The notes under the pieces: generated by a model
The model's input: only the letters and a program-made list of their open reading frames with translations
Databases searched by the model: none
Told to the model about the DNA's origin: nothing
Position numbers and translations under genes: made by a program
In this document: positions 22,716-33,507 of the stretch, piece by piece
Position numbering within the stretch: position 1 is the first letter of the stretch
Layout: every line of letters begins with the position of its first letter
Assembly: GCF_009363155.1 (NCBI RefSeq)
Contig: NZ_CP045302.1
Span: 3,951,001 to 4,015,000 of the forward strand
Direction: 5' to 3'
Source: Azotobacter salinestris
GTDB lineage: Bacteria; Pseudomonadota; Gammaproteobacteria; Pseudomonadales; Pseudomonadaceae
Length of the DNA: 64,000 nucleotides

Positions 22716-23915
22716 TCAGACCGCTCCGTTTTCGCGCAGGGCGGCAATCCGTTCCGTGCTGTAGCCGAGCGCCTGCAGCAGCTCACTCGTGTGCTCGCCC
22801 AGTTCCGGACCGATCCAGTCCGCCGAGCCGGGCGTCTCCGACAGCTTGGGCACGATGCCGGGCACCTTGAACGGCTTGCCGTCCGGCAGCCGGGCGCTGA
22901 GAAACATCTCGCGGGCGAGGAATTGCGGGTCGGTGACCATGTCCTCCACCGAATAGATGCGGCTGGCCGGCACCTCGGCGCGGTTGAGCAGGACCATGGC
23001 CTGGTCCGCCGGCAGGGACGCGGCCCAGCGGTCGATCACCCCGTAGAGTTCGTCACGGCGCGCATCGCGGCCGGCGTTGTCGGCAAGGCTCGGATCGTCG
23101 GCGAGGTCGCCGCGGCCGATGGCCTGCATGAAGCGCCGGAAGATCGCATCGCCGTTGGCGCCGATCTGCAGGTGGCGGCCGTCGGCGCAGGTGTGGATGG
23201 AGGAGGGGGTGATGCCGGGCATGATGTTGCCGCTGCGCTCGCGGATGAAGCCGAACACGTCGAACTCCGGCACCAGGCTTTCCATCATGGCGAACACCGC
23301 CTCGTAGAGCGCCACGTCCACCACCTGGCCCTGGCCGCCGCCGACCTCGCGGTGACGCAGCGCCATGAGCGCGCCGATCACTCCCCAGAGCGCAGCGATC
23401 GAGTCGCCGATGGAGATGCCGGTGCGCACCGGCGGGCGGTCCTCGAAGCCGGTGATGTAGCGCAGTCCGCCCATCGATTCGCCGACCGCGCCGAAGCCCG
23501 GCTGGTCCTTCAGCGGCCCGCTCTGGCCGAAGCCGGACAGGCGCACCATCACCAGCTTCGGGTTGAGTTCATGCAGCACCTCCCAGCCGAGGCCGAGTTT
23601 CTCCAGCACGCCGGGGCGGAAGTTCTCGATCAGAATGTCCGCGTCGGCCAAGAGCTGCCTGAGGATCGCCAGGCCGTCCGGATGTTTGAGGTTGAGGGTG
23701 ATCGACTTCTTGTTGCGCGCCTGGACGAACCACCACAGCGAGGTGCCCTCGTAGAGCTTGCGCCACTTGCGCAGCGGATCGCCGCCGTCGGGCGATTCGA
23801 CCTTGATCACCTCGGCGCCGAACTCCGCGCACAGGCGCGCGGCGAAGGGGCCGGCGATCAGGCTGCCAAGTTCGATCACCTTGAGGCCGGCGAGGGGTTT
23901 GGCTGAGCTGGGCAT
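22716..23915 (-). CDS. Class III CoA-transferase (CaiB/BaiF family)
   Basis: The 399-residue protein is a family III CoA-transferase, which moves CoA between acyl groups through an aspartyl-CoA anhydride. It shows the N-terminal LAGLKVIELGSLIAGPFAA, the NKKSITLNLKHPDG region, and the TGISIGDSIAALWGVIGAL helix containing the catalytic Asp. Substrates in the family include formyl/oxalyl, carnitinyl and succinyl/glutaryl esters, and the sequence does not decide between them. It is divergent from a diguanylate cyclase gene and appears monocistronic. Confidence 0.88.
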   Translation of the reverse strand: MPSSAKPLAGLKVIELGSLIAGPFAARLCAEFGAEVIKVESPDGGDPLRKWRKLYEGTSLWWFVQARNKKSITLNLKHPDGLAILRQLLADADILIENFRPGVLEKLGLGWEVLHELNPKLVMVRLSGFGQSGPLKDQPGFGAVGESMGGLRYITGFEDRPPVRTGISIGDSIAALWGVIGALMALRHREVGGGQGQVVDVALYEAVFAMMESLVPEFDVFGFIRERSGNIMPGITPSSIHTCADGRHLQIGANGDAIFRRFMQAIGRGDLADDPSLADNAGRDARRDELYGVIDRWAASLPADQAMVLLNRAEVPASRIYSVEDMVTDPQFLAREMFLSARLPDGKPFKVPGIVPKLSETPGSADWIGPELGEHTSELLQALGYSTERIAALRENGAV

Positions 23916-24060
23916 GGCATGGGGTCCGTCGGGCTGGCGATGGCGGCGACTCTAACCCGCGGTGCCATGCCCGACCAGTCCGGGCATGCTATGCCGGGGC
24001 TGGCGCCCTGTCCGCGGCGCACGTAAAGTTCCGCCTCCCGGTTCCGGCCCCAGCCTGTCC

Positions 24061-25206
24061 ATGACCCTGCATCTGCCCACTCTGCTGCTGACGGTTGTCT
24101 ACGTGCTGGTCCTGCTGGGCCTGTTGATGCTGCATGCCTGGTGGCGCAGCGATGGCGAGTCGACCCTCGGCTACATGGCCGGCACGCTTCTGGTGGCCGC
24201 GGCGGGCATGTTGCTGGGCAGTCTGCGCGGCATCGGGGTCGACACCCTGTCCATCGTGCTCGGCAACATGCTGCTGCAGCTGTCGGGCGGACTGGGTTGG
24301 ACGGCCGCGCGCGTGTTCGCCGGGCGCCCGGCCTGCCGCCTGGGAATCCTGGCGGGAGCGCTGCTCTGGGGGCTGCTCTGTCTGTGGCCGCTCTTCCTCG
24401 CCTCGCTGCCGCTTCGGGTGGCGGTCAGCAACCTGCTGGTCATTCTCTATACCGGCTTGGGGGCCTGGGAGCTTTGGCGCGCCCGTACGTCCCTGACGGT
24501 CTCCATCGCTCCGGCCCTGGTGCTGCTGATTCTGCACTGCGCCTTCTACAGCCTGCGCCTGCTGCTCGATCGCGGCGAATCCATCGGTCAGCACTGGAGC
24601 GAGAGCGGCGCCGGCTTCATGGCCTGGCTGGTGCTGGAGGCCTTTCTGTTCGCCAACGGCATCGCCTTCGTCATCCACGCCATGGTCCGCGAGCGCGCCG
24701 AGCAGCGCTACCGGACGGTGGCCTATCGCGATCCGCTCACCGATATCGGCAACCGGCGGGCCTTCACCTCCGGCAGCGAGTCCTTGCTCGCCCACTGCGC
24801 CGCCGAGGGTCGGCCGGCGACCCTGTTGCTCTGCGACCTCGATCACTTCAAGCGGCTGAACGACACCCATGGGCATGCCGCGGGCGATGCGGCGCTGGTC
24901 GCCTTCGGGCGTCTGCTCGCGCTGGGGATCCGCCAGCAGGATGTCTGCGGGCGTATCGGCGGCGAGGAGTTCGCCTGCCTGCTGCCCGGAGGCGACGAGA
25001 CGGTGGCGCTGCAGGTGGCCGAACGCCTCCGCCAAGCCTGCAGCGAGCTGCTGCTGGAGCCGGGGGGGCGTATCAGCGTCAGCATCGGCATCGCCTCTAC
25101 CGTGCAGGCCGGCTACGACCTGTCGCGCCTGCTGGCTCTCGGCGATCAGGCGCTGTACCGGGCCAAGGCCAACGGGCGCAACCGGGTCGAGTGCTTCGCC
25201 GATTGA
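24061..25206 (+). CDS. Membrane-bound diguanylate cyclase (GGDEF)
   Basis: The 381-residue protein has six or seven hydrophobic segments between residues 7 and 208 and a cytoplasmic GGDEF domain at about 218-380. The active-site loop is GGEEF (300-304), and an allosteric I-site RQQD is present at 291-294 in PleD-like spacing, so the domain should make cyclic di-GMP from two GTP and be product-inhibited. The membrane sensor region matches no input domain I can name. The ATG at 24061 begins just before the first helix; no strong ribosome-binding site is seen. Confidence 0.88.
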   Translation: MTLHLPTLLLTVVYVLVLLGLLMLHAWWRSDGESTLGYMAGTLLVAAAGMLLGSLRGIGVDTLSIVLGNMLLQLSGGLGWTAARVFAGRPACRLGILAGALLWGLLCLWPLFLASLPLRVAVSNLLVILYTGLGAWELWRARTSLTVSIAPALVLLILHCAFYSLRLLLDRGESIGQHWSESGAGFMAWLVLEAFLFANGIAFVIHAMVRERAEQRYRTVAYRDPLTDIGNRRAFTSGSESLLAHCAAEGRPATLLLCDLDHFKRLNDTHGHAAGDAALVAFGRLLALGIRQQDVCGRIGGEEFACLLPGGDETVALQVAERLRQACSELLLEPGGRISVSIGIASTVQAGYDLSRLLALGDQALYRAKANGRNRVECFAD

Positions 25207-25275
25207 GCGCTGCAGCCCGCGCGCCGGATTCGGGGTACACTTGCCGCCCCCTCGGATCGGACCGGATGCCTGCCC

Positions 25276-25815
25276 ATGGCCCTGCAAGCCACCCCCTACA
25301 AAGTCGAACTCAACCTCACCGACCTGGACCGCGGGGTCTACGAGAGCCTGCGCTTCACCGTCGCCCGGCACCCTTCGGAAACCGAGGAGCGTCTGGCCGT
25401 GCGGCTGATCGCCTATGCCCTCTGGTACGACGAGCAGTTGGCCTTCGGCCGCGGCCTGTCGGACGTCGACGAGCCGGCTCTGTGGCAGAAGAGCCTCGAT
25501 GACCGCGTCCTGCACTGGATCGAGGTCGGTCAGCCGGACGCCGAGCGCCTGATCTGGTGCTCGCGCCGCGCCGAGCGGGTCAGCCTGCTGGCCTACGGCA
25601 GCCTGCGGGTCTGGCAGGGCAAGGTGCTGGACGCGGTGAAGGGTCTGAAGAATCTCAGCGTGGCTGCCGTGGGGCAGGAGGCGCTGGAGGCGCTGGCCCG
25701 CGACCTGCCGCGTTCGCTCAGCTGGAGCGTGATGATCAGCGATGGCGCCTTGTTCGTCACCGACGAGCGCGGCCAGCACGAGATTCCTCTGGAGTGGCTG
25801 CTCGGCGAACGCTGA
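25276..25815 (+). CDS. yaeQ: YaeQ family protein
   Basis: The 179-residue protein matches YaeQ over its whole length (E. coli 181), a PD-(D/E)XK nuclease-like fold protein of unsettled function that was once linked to suppression of RfaH loss. Typical features are the N-terminal MALQATPYKVELNLTDLDRG and LSWSVMISDGALFV near the C-terminus. It lies between the diguanylate cyclase and recJ genes. Confidence 0.9.
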   Translation: MALQATPYKVELNLTDLDRGVYESLRFTVARHPSETEERLAVRLIAYALWYDEQLAFGRGLSDVDEPALWQKSLDDRVLHWIEVGQPDAERLIWCSRRAERVSLLAYGSLRVWQGKVLDAVKGLKNLSVAAVGQEALEALARDLPRSLSWSVMISDGALFVTDERGQHEIPLEWLLGER

Positions 25816-25896
25816 TTGCTGTCTTCCCATGGGGCGGGAGCAACCCGCCAGGCTTCGAATCCGGCGGCTGCTTCCGCCCTGGAAAATTACCATTCA

Positions 25897-27606
25897 ATGC
25901 GAATCGAACCCCGTCCGCTGCCCGAACGCCTGCCCGACCTGGGCGATCTGCCGCCGCTTCTGACCCGCCTCTACGCCGCCCGCGGCGTGCAGTCCGCCGC
26001 CGAGCTGGACAAGGGACTGGCGCGGCTGTTGCCTTATAGCCGGCTCAAGGGCATCGAGGCGGCGGTGGAGCTGCTGGTCGAGGCACTGCGCGAGCGCCGG
26101 CGCATCCTCTTCGTCGGCGATTTCGACGCCGACGGCGCCACCGCCAGCACGGTCGGCGTGCTCGGCCTGCGCCTGCTCGGCGCGGCGCACGTCGACTATC
26201 TGGTGCCGAACCGCTTCGAGTACGGCTACGGGCTGACCCCCGAGATCGTCGCCGTGGCCCTGGCGCGCCAGCCCGAACTCCTGGTGACGGTGGATAACGG
26301 CATCTCCAGCCTCGACGGCGTGGCCGCGGCCCGGACCGCCGGCCTGCGCGTGCTGGTCACCGACCACCACCTGCCGGGCCACGAACTGCCGGCGGCGGAC
26401 GCCATCGTCAATCCCAACCAGCCGGGCTGCGAATTCCCCAGCAAGGCCATGGCCGGGGTCGGGGTGATCTTCTACGTGCTGCTGGCGCTGCGCGCCCGCC
26501 TGCGCGAGCTGGGCTGGTTCGCCGGGCGGACCGAGCCGAACCTGGCCGAGCTGCTCGATCTGGTCGCCCTGGGCAGCGTCGCCGACGTGGTGCCGCTGGA
26601 CGCCAACAACCGCATCCTGGTCCACCAGGGGCTGGCGCGCATTCGCGCCGGGCGGGCGCGGCCGGGGCTGCGCGCGCTGCTCGAGGTGGCCGGGCGCGAC
26701 CACCGGCGGATCACCTCCACCGATCTCGGCTTCATCCTCGGTCCGCGGCTGAATGCTGCCGGGCGGCTGGACGACATGTCCCTCGGCATCGAATGCCTGC
26801 TCTGCGAGGACGAGGGGCTGGCCCGCGAGATGGCGGTGCAGCTCGATCAGCTCAACCAGGACCGCAAGGCCATCGAGCAGGGCATGCAGCGCGAAGCCCT
26901 GGCCCAGCTCAAGGAGCTGCCGGTCGAGGCGCTGCCCTTCGGCCTCTGCCTGTTCGAGCCGGACTGGCACCAGGGGGTGATCGGCATCCTCGCCTCGCGC
27001 CTCAAGGAGCGCTACCACCGTCCGGCCATCGCCTTCGCCGATGCCGGCGACGGCCTGCTCAAGGGCTCGGCCCGCTCGGTGCCGGGATTCCACATCCGCG
27101 ATGCGCTGGATGCGGTGGCGGCCCGGCAGCCAAGACTGATCAGCAAGTTCGGCGGGCACGCCATGGCCGCCGGGCTGTCGCTGCCGCAGGCGAACTTCGG
27201 CGCCTTCGCCGCGGCTTTCGACGCCGAGGTGCGTCGCCAGCTCTGCGCGGACGACCTGACCGGGCGGCTGCTCTCCGACGGTCGGCTCGGCGTCGAGGAG
27301 TTCCACCTCGACCTGGCCCGCGCCCTGCGCCAGGCCGGCCCCTGGGGCCAGCACTTTCCCGAGCCGCTGTTCCACGGGGTCTTCCAGGTCGTCCGGCAGC
27401 GGCTGGTCGGCGAGCGTCATCTGAAGCTGGTGGTAGGCAGCGAGTGCGGGGCACTGCAGCTCGACGCCATCGCCTTCAACGTCGACCGCGAGCAATGGCC
27501 GAACCCCATGGTGCGCTGGGTCGAGCTGGCTTACCGGCTGGACGTCAACGAGTACCGCGGGCAGGAGCGCGTGCAGTTGGTGGTGGTGCATATCGAGGCA
27601 CGCTGA
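25897..27606 (+). CDS. recJ: Single-stranded-DNA-specific exonuclease RecJ
   Basis: RecJ degrades single-stranded DNA 5' to 3' in recombination, mismatch repair and base-excision repair. The 569-residue protein has the DHH-family metal motifs DFDADG (75-80), TVDNGI (131-136) and DHH (156-158), the DHHA1 motif GGHAMAAGLSL near 430, and a C-terminal OB-fold region. The length agrees with the usual 560-580. The ATG at 25897 (MRIEPRPLPER) is preferred over the upstream in-frame ATG at 25816, whose leader is not conserved in character. Confidence 0.96.
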   Translation: MRIEPRPLPERLPDLGDLPPLLTRLYAARGVQSAAELDKGLARLLPYSRLKGIEAAVELLVEALRERRRILFVGDFDADGATASTVGVLGLRLLGAAHVDYLVPNRFEYGYGLTPEIVAVALARQPELLVTVDNGISSLDGVAAARTAGLRVLVTDHHLPGHELPAADAIVNPNQPGCEFPSKAMAGVGVIFYVLLALRARLRELGWFAGRTEPNLAELLDLVALGSVADVVPLDANNRILVHQGLARIRAGRARPGLRALLEVAGRDHRRITSTDLGFILGPRLNAAGRLDDMSLGIECLLCEDEGLAREMAVQLDQLNQDRKAIEQGMQREALAQLKELPVEALPFGLCLFEPDWHQGVIGILASRLKERYHRPAIAFADAGDGLLKGSARSVPGFHIRDALDAVAARQPRLISKFGGHAMAAGLSLPQANFGAFAAAFDAEVRRQLCADDLTGRLLSDGRLGVEEFHLDLARALRQAGPWGQHFPEPLFHGVFQVVRQRLVGERHLKLVVGSECGALQLDAIAFNVDREQWPNPMVRWVELAYRLDVNEYRGQERVQLVVVHIEAR

Positions 27607-27806
27607 GCGGTGCCGAGAAGGGCTGGCCGGGCCGCCTTGCCCGCCTCGTCGGTACCGGTTCGCCGCCGCAGTGGCTGCAGTCATCGCCCGGCGCAGGTAG
27701 TCGGCATCGAGGCCAGTCTGCCGGGGAATGCAGGGAGTCTGTTTGCCATATTCCACCGATGCCGGCTTTCCTCCCGTCTAGAGTTGAAGTGTCGACCATT
27801 CGTTAG

Positions 27807-28928
<1,122 letters not shown>

Positions 28929-28967
28929 CTGCGCCGGCCTCGCCTTTCGACCAGAGGAGACTGCGCG

Positions 28968-29681
28968 ATGAACACCAGCGGATTGCTCGACCAACTTCTC
29001 AGGTCCGCCCAGGGCTTTCGCCGTCAGGGGCAGTCAATGCCCGGCAGCGGGGCTGGTGGTGGTGTACTCGGTGACATCCTCGGCGGTGCCGGCGGCGGCG
29101 CTCTGGGTGGCCTTACGGGGGGCGGGGGCAAAGGCGCGCTGGCGGCCGGAGCCCTGGGCCTGCTGCTCGGCAAGCGACGGATCGGCAGGTTGGGCGGCAA
29201 TGCCATGGCCTACGGCGGCCTCGCTGCCCTCGGGATGCTGGCCTACAAGGCCTTCAGCAACTGGCAGGCCCAGCAGGCCGGCGCTCTCCGGCGCGAGCCG
29301 CAGACCCTCGACCGCCTGCCGCCGGAGAAGGCCGAGGGACACAGCCAGGCGGTGCTCAAGGCGCTGGTCGCCGCGGCCAAGGCCGACGGGCACGTGGACG
29401 AGCACGAGCGCCAGCTGATCGAAACCGAGTTGGTCAAGGTCGCCGAGGACGACGAGCTGAAGCACTGGCTGCACGGCGAGTTGAACAGGCCGCTGGACCC
29501 GGCCGATGTGGCCCGGGCCGCCGACACGCCCGAGCTGGCTGCCGAGATCTATCTCGCCAGTCTTCTGGCGGTCGACGAGGAGCAGTACATGGAGCGTGCC
29601 TACCTCGACGAGCTGGCCCGGCAGTTGAGGCTCGACCCGCAACTCAAGGCGGAGCTGGAGGCTCAGGCCCGGGCCGCCTGA
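28968..29681 (+). CDS. DUF533 / YebE-like TerB-domain protein
   Basis: The 237-residue protein has a Gly-rich N-terminal region with glycine-zipper-like repeats (residues 25-85) likely to insert in or contact membrane, and an alpha-helical TerB-like domain at about 105-235 containing [15 protein letters not shown]. This is the DUF533/YebE family, an envelope-stress-associated inner-membrane protein family without a defined biochemical activity. It is 39 bp downstream of the old yellow enzyme gene. Confidence 0.85.
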   Translation: MNTSGLLDQLLRSAQGFRRQGQSMPGSGAGGGVLGDILGGAGGGALGGLTGGGGKGALAAGALGLLLGKRRIGRLGGNAMAYGGLAALGMLAYKAFSNWQAQQAGALRREPQTLDRLPPEKAEGHSQAVLKALVAAAKADGHVDEHERQLIETELVKVAEDDELKHWLHGELNRPLDPADVARAADTPELAAEIYLASLLAVDEEQYMERAYLDELARQLRLDPQLKAELEAQARAA

Positions 29682-29786
29682 GCCCGGCTGCGCGGCACGG
29701 CGTGCGGACGCGCGGGCTGTCAGGTACGGCCCGCTGCGTTATACTCCCCGGCTTTTCGTACCGTCCGACCGCGAGTGCTGCCCACC

Positions 29787-30882
29787 ATGGAAATCAACCC
29801 GATCCTCAACAGCATCAAGGACCTGTCCGAACGTACCCAGACCATTCGGGGGTATCTTTGACTACGATCACAAGCGTGATCGTCTGACCGAGGTCGAGCG
29901 CGAGCTGGAAGACCCGAACATCTGGAACAATCCGGAATATGCGCAGAACCTGGGGCGCGAACGCGCCCAGCTGGCGCAGGCCGTGGAGACCCTGGACGAA
30001 CTCGCCGGCGGTCTGGCCGATTCTCGCGATCTCCTGGACATGGCCGTCGAGGAAAACGACGAAGGCGCGGTGAACGACGTCGCCGCCGAGGTCGAGCGGC
30101 TGCGCGAGACTCTCGAGAAGCTGGAATTCCGCCGCATGTTCAGCGGCGAAATGGACGCCAAGAACGCCTATCTCGACATCCAGGCCGGCTCCGGCGGCAC
30201 CGAGGCACAGGACTGGGCCAACATGCTGCTGCGCATGTACCTGCGCTGGGCCGACAAGCACGGTTTCGACACCGAGATCGTCGAGCTGTCGGAAGGTGAG
30301 GTCGCCGGCATCAAGAGCGCGACCGTGCATATCAAGGGCGAATACGCCTTCGGCTGGCTGCGTACCGAGATCGGCGTGCACCGTCTGGTGCGCAAGAGCC
30401 CGTTCGACTCCGGCAACCGTCGCCATACCTCCTTCTCCGCGGTGTTCGCTTCGCCGGAGATCGACGACAACATCGAGATCGACATCAATCCCGCCGATCT
30501 GCGCATCGACACCTACCGCTCCTCCGGCGCCGGCGGCCAGCACGTGAACACCACCGACTCGGCGGTGCGCATCACCCACCTGCCGACCAACACCGTGGTG
30601 AGCTGCCAAAACGAGCGCTCCCAGCACGCCAACAAGGATCGCGCGATGAAGATGCTGCGCGCCAAGCTCTACGAGCTGGAGGTGCAAAAGCGCAACGCTG
30701 CGGCCCAGGCTCTGGAAGACACCAAGTCGGACATCGGCTGGGGTCACCAGATCCGCTCCTACGTGCTCGACCAGTCGCGGATCAAGGATCTGCGCACCGG
30801 CATCGAGAACAGCAACTGCGATGCGGTGCTGGACGGCGATCTCGACGACTTCATCGAGGCCAGCCTCAAGCAGGGCCTGTAA
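29787..30882 (+). CDS. prfB: Peptide chain release factor 2, with programmed +1 frameshift
   Basis: RF2 reads UGA and UAA stop codons and triggers peptide release. Translation starts at 29787 and reaches an in-frame TGA at codon 25 (29859-29861); a +1 shift at CTT-T moves reading to GAC at 29860 and continues to 30882, giving 364 residues (E. coli 365). The recoding site has a CGGGGG Shine-Dalgarno-like element three bases before CTT TGA. The anticodon-mimic tripeptide SPF lies in RKSPFDSG and the catalytic GGQ in [16 protein letters not shown]2 thereby limits its own synthesis. lysS follows, as in most proteobacteria. Confidence 0.98.
29848..29862 (+). promoter_or_regulatory. prfB autoregulatory +1 frameshift site
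   Basis: GGGGG, TAT, CTT and TGA follow each other before C. Low RF2 lets the ribosome pause at TGA and slip from CTT to TTT; high RF2 terminates at codon 25. This is the classical bacterial arrangement. Confidence 0.96.
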
Positions 30883-30936
30883 CGCGCCGCGCCCGCGATG
30901 CCTGGCAGCCCTGCGGGGCCTTCGATGCCTTTGACT

Positions 30937-31025
30937 CCCTCTCCGCGCAGGAGAGGGCGGGGGTGAGGGGCTGGCACCAGCTCCGGCGCCACCCCTCTCC
31001 CTAACCCTCTCCCCAGGGGAGAGGG
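30937..31025. repeat. Double-hairpin intergenic repeat (CCCTCTCC type)
   Basis: Two inverted repeats flank an 89-bp element in the prfB-lysS gap: CCCTCTCC/GGAGAGGG (30937-30944 with 30950-30957) and CCCTCTCCCC/GGGGAGAGGG (31005-31014 with 31016-31025). The outer arms are also mutually complementary, and GCTGG/CCAGC lies between. This composition is typical of dispersed REP/BIME-like elements in proteobacterial genomes; I did not find a second full copy in the window. Confidence 0.75.
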
Positions 31026-31053
31026 AACGAATCAGTGATGGAAACAGACGACC

Positions 31054-32556
31054 ATGAGCGAACAACCGCTGAACCAGCATGCCCTCCACGAGGAAGAAAA
31101 CAAGCTGATCGCCCTGCGCAAGGAAAAGCTTGCCGCCGAGCGCGCGAAGGGCAACGCCTTCCCCAACGATTTCCGCCGCGACAGCTACTGCGCCGACTTG
31201 CAGAAGCGCTACGCCGAGGCGAGCAAGGAGGAGCTGGAAGCGGCGGCGATTCCGGTCAGGGTGGCCGGGCGCATCATGCTCAATCGCGGCGCCTTCATGG
31301 TCATCCAGGACATGAGCGGGCGCATCCAGGTCTACGTCGACCGCAAGGGGCTGCCGGCCGACACCCTGGAGGCCGTCAAGCACTGGGACCTGGGCGACAT
31401 CATCGCCGCCGAGGGCACTCTGGCGCGCTCCGGCAAGGGCGACCTCTACGTGCACATGACCTCGGTACGCCTGCTGACCAAGTCGCTGCGCCCGCTGCCC
31501 GACAAGCACCACGGCCTGACCGACACCGAGCAGCGCTACCGCCAGCGCTACGTCGACCTGATGGTCAACGAGGAAACCCGCCACACCTTCCGCGTGCGCT
31601 CGCAGATCATCGCCCACATCCGCAAATTCCTCGCCGAGCGCGACTTCCTCGAAGTGGAAACCCCGATGTTGCAGGTCATCCCCGGCGGCGCCGCGGCCAA
31701 GCCCTTCCAGACCCACCACAACGCGCTGGACCTGCCGATGTTCCTGCGCATCGCGCCCGAGCTCTACCTCAAGCGCCTGGTGGTCGGCGGCTTCGAGCGG
31801 ATCTTCGAGATCAACCGCAACTTCCGCAATGAAGGCGTCTCGACCCGCCACAACCCCGAGTTCACCATGCTCGAGTTCTACCAGGCCTACGCCGACTACG
31901 AGGACAACATGGACCTCACCGAGCAGCTGTTCCGCGAGCTGGCGCAGCTGGTGCTGGGAACCACCGACGTGCCCTACCAGGGCAAGGTGTTCCACTTTGG
32001 CGAGCCCTTCGCCCGCCTGTCGGTGTTCGACTCGATCCTCCATTACAACCCGGAAATCGCCGCCGAGGACCTGCGCGACATCGAGAAATGCCGCACCATC
32101 GCCAGGCAGGCCGGTGCCGATGTCAAGGGCTTCGAGGGCCTGGGCAAGCTGCAGACGATGATCTTCGAGGAACTGGTCGAGCACCGCCTGGAGCAGCCGA
32201 CCTTCATCACCCGCTATCCTTTCGAGGTCTCGCCGCTGGCCCGGCGCAGCGACGATGACCCGAGCGTCACCGACCGCTTCGAGCTGTTCATCGGCGGCCG
32301 CGAGATCGCCAACGCCTACTCCGAGCTGAACGACGCAGAGGACCAGGCCGAGCGCTTCATGCAGCAGGTCAGGGACAAGGACGCCGGCGACGACGAGGCC
32401 ATGCACTTCGATGCCGACTTCGTGCGCGCCCTGGAATACGGCATGCCGCCGACCGCCGGCGAGGGCATCGGCATCGACCGCCTGGTGATGCTGCTGACCG
32501 ATTCGCCGTCGATCCGCGACGTGATCCTCTTCCCGCACATGCGTCCGGAAGTCTGA
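31054..32556 (+). CDS. lysS: Lysyl-tRNA synthetase, class II
   Basis: LysS charges tRNA-Lys. The 500-residue protein has an N-terminal OB-fold anticodon-binding domain (about 60-150) and a class II catalytic core with motif 2 [18 protein letters not shown] and motif 3 [15 protein letters not shown] near the C-terminus. The start ATG 31054 follows the prfB-lysS repeat by 28 bp. Confidence 0.98.
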   Translation: MSEQPLNQHALHEEENKLIALRKEKLAAERAKGNAFPNDFRRDSYCADLQKRYAEASKEELEAAAIPVRVAGRIMLNRGAFMVIQDMSGRIQVYVDRKGLPADTLEAVKHWDLGDIIAAEGTLARSGKGDLYVHMTSVRLLTKSLRPLPDKHHGLTDTEQRYRQRYVDLMVNEETRHTFRVRSQIIAHIRKFLAERDFLEVETPMLQVIPGGAAAKPFQTHHNALDLPMFLRIAPELYLKRLVVGGFERIFEINRNFRNEGVSTRHNPEFTMLEFYQAYADYEDNMDLTEQLFRELAQLVLGTTDVPYQGKVFHFGEPFARLSVFDSILHYNPEIAAEDLRDIEKCRTIARQAGADVKGFEGLGKLQTMIFEELVEHRLEQPTFITRYPFEVSPLARRSDDDPSVTDRFELFIGGREIANAYSELNDAEDQAERFMQQVRDKDAGDDEAMHFDADFVRALEYGMPPTAGEGIGIDRLVMLLTDSPSIRDVILFPHMRPEV

Positions 32557-32580
32557 CCTGGCGGCTGTGCAGCCGCTTGT

Positions 32581-32614
32581 CGACAAGGCCCGCACCCTGC
32601 TGCGGGCCTTGTCG
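32581..32614 (+). terminator. Hairpin after lysS
   Basis: CGACAAGGCCCGCA (32581-32594) and TGCGGGCCTTGTCG (32601-32614) form a perfect 14-bp stem with a six-base loop 25 bp after the lysS stop. The T-run is short, so termination efficiency is uncertain. Confidence 0.65.
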
Positions 32615-32644
32615 TTGGTGGAGCATTCGCCCCATCGGTCGCAT

Positions 32645-32660
32645 ACTTTGGAATCAAAGT
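32645..32660. promoter_or_regulatory. Palindrome upstream of TetR gene, candidate operator
   Basis: ACTTTG-GAAT-CAAAGT is a perfect 6-4-6 inverted repeat centred about 73 bp before the TetR start. Its size, AT-richness and place suit autoregulation by the adjacent TetR protein, but this is inference. Confidence 0.45.
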
Positions 32661-32725
32661 GCCAGCATGGATTGCTTCTGGCGCAGAAAGCCCTAACAAT
32701 GGGCACAGGTCTTAGTTGGAAAAGG

Positions 32726-33448
32726 ATGCCCGTCTTGACCCAGTTCCTTCCGTTGAACAGTGCCGCCCGCGTGGCCAGCGCTGTTGCCCACAGTGTCCAG
32801 TATCAAGGTCGAAAGACCAGCCGGCGCGGCAGCGAGCAGCGCCGTCAGGCGATTCTCGACGCAGCCATGCGCATCATCATCCGTGACGGCGTGCGTGCCG
32901 TGCGCCACCGGGCGGTGGCCGCCGAGGCCGGCGTGCCGCTGTCGGCGACCACCTACTACTTCAAGGACATCGACGATCTGCTCACGGATACCTTTGCGTT
33001 GTTCGTCGAGCGCAGCGCGGCCTACATGGCCGGCTTCTGGGAGCGTACCCAGGGGCTCCTGCTGGAGCAGGCCGACCGCCTGGACGACAGCGGCGACTCG
33101 CGCCGCCAGCTGGCGGAGGAGATCGCTCGGCTGGCGGTCGGCTATGTACGTCACCAGTTGCACTTTCGGCGCGACGAACTGGTCGCCGAACAGGCCTTCC
33201 AGCAGGAGGCGCTGATCAATCCGCGCCTGCATGAACTGGCCCGTTCCCATCGGCGGATCCTGCAGCAGGGGGCCATCCAGTTTTTCCAGGTGCTCGGTTC
33301 GCAGCATCCGGAGCAGGATGCCAGCGTGCTGACCGGGATCATCGGGCGCATGGAGTACCAGGGCCTGCTCGAAGGCGCGGGGCGCCTGGATGACGAGGAG
33401 ATGCTGGCCATTCTGAGCCGCTACATGTACCTGGTCCTCGGGCTCTGA
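32726..33448 (+). CDS. TetR-family transcriptional regulator
   Basis: The 240-residue protein has an N-terminal TetR helix-turn-helix (about residues 38-84, RRQAILDAAMRIIIRDGVRA followed by HRAVAAEAGVPLSATTYYF) and an all-alpha ligand-binding C-domain with no recognised inducer pocket. Start choice: the ATG at 32726 (MPVLTQFLP) has GGA six bases upstream; in-frame ATGs at 32699 and earlier lack support. It is co-oriented with, and 59 bp upstream of, a six-gene envelope operon, so it likely controls itself and possibly that operon. Confidence 0.88.
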   Translation: MPVLTQFLPLNSAARVASAVAHSVQYQGRKTSRRGSEQRRQAILDAAMRIIIRDGVRAVRHRAVAAEAGVPLSATTYYFKDIDDLLTDTFALFVERSAAYMAGFWERTQGLLLEQADRLDDSGDSRRQLAEEIARLAVGYVRHQLHFRRDELVAEQAFQQEALINPRLHELARSHRRILQQGAIQFFQVLGSQHPEQDASVLTGIIGRMEYQGLLEGAGRLDDEEMLAILSRYMYLVLGL

Positions 33449-33507
33449 CAAGGTGGCCGTCCCGCTGGCGGACATCGGGGCGGCCCTTCCTGGCGGAGGA
33501 AAGCGTT

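Noticed and set aside
30937-31025. CRISPR-like repeat
   Set aside because: The repeats are inverted, not direct, and there are no regularly spaced unique spacers.
29815-32706. 963-codon minus-strand frame across prfB and lysS
   Set aside because: It is antisense to two certain genes and contains no domain; it arises from high GC content.
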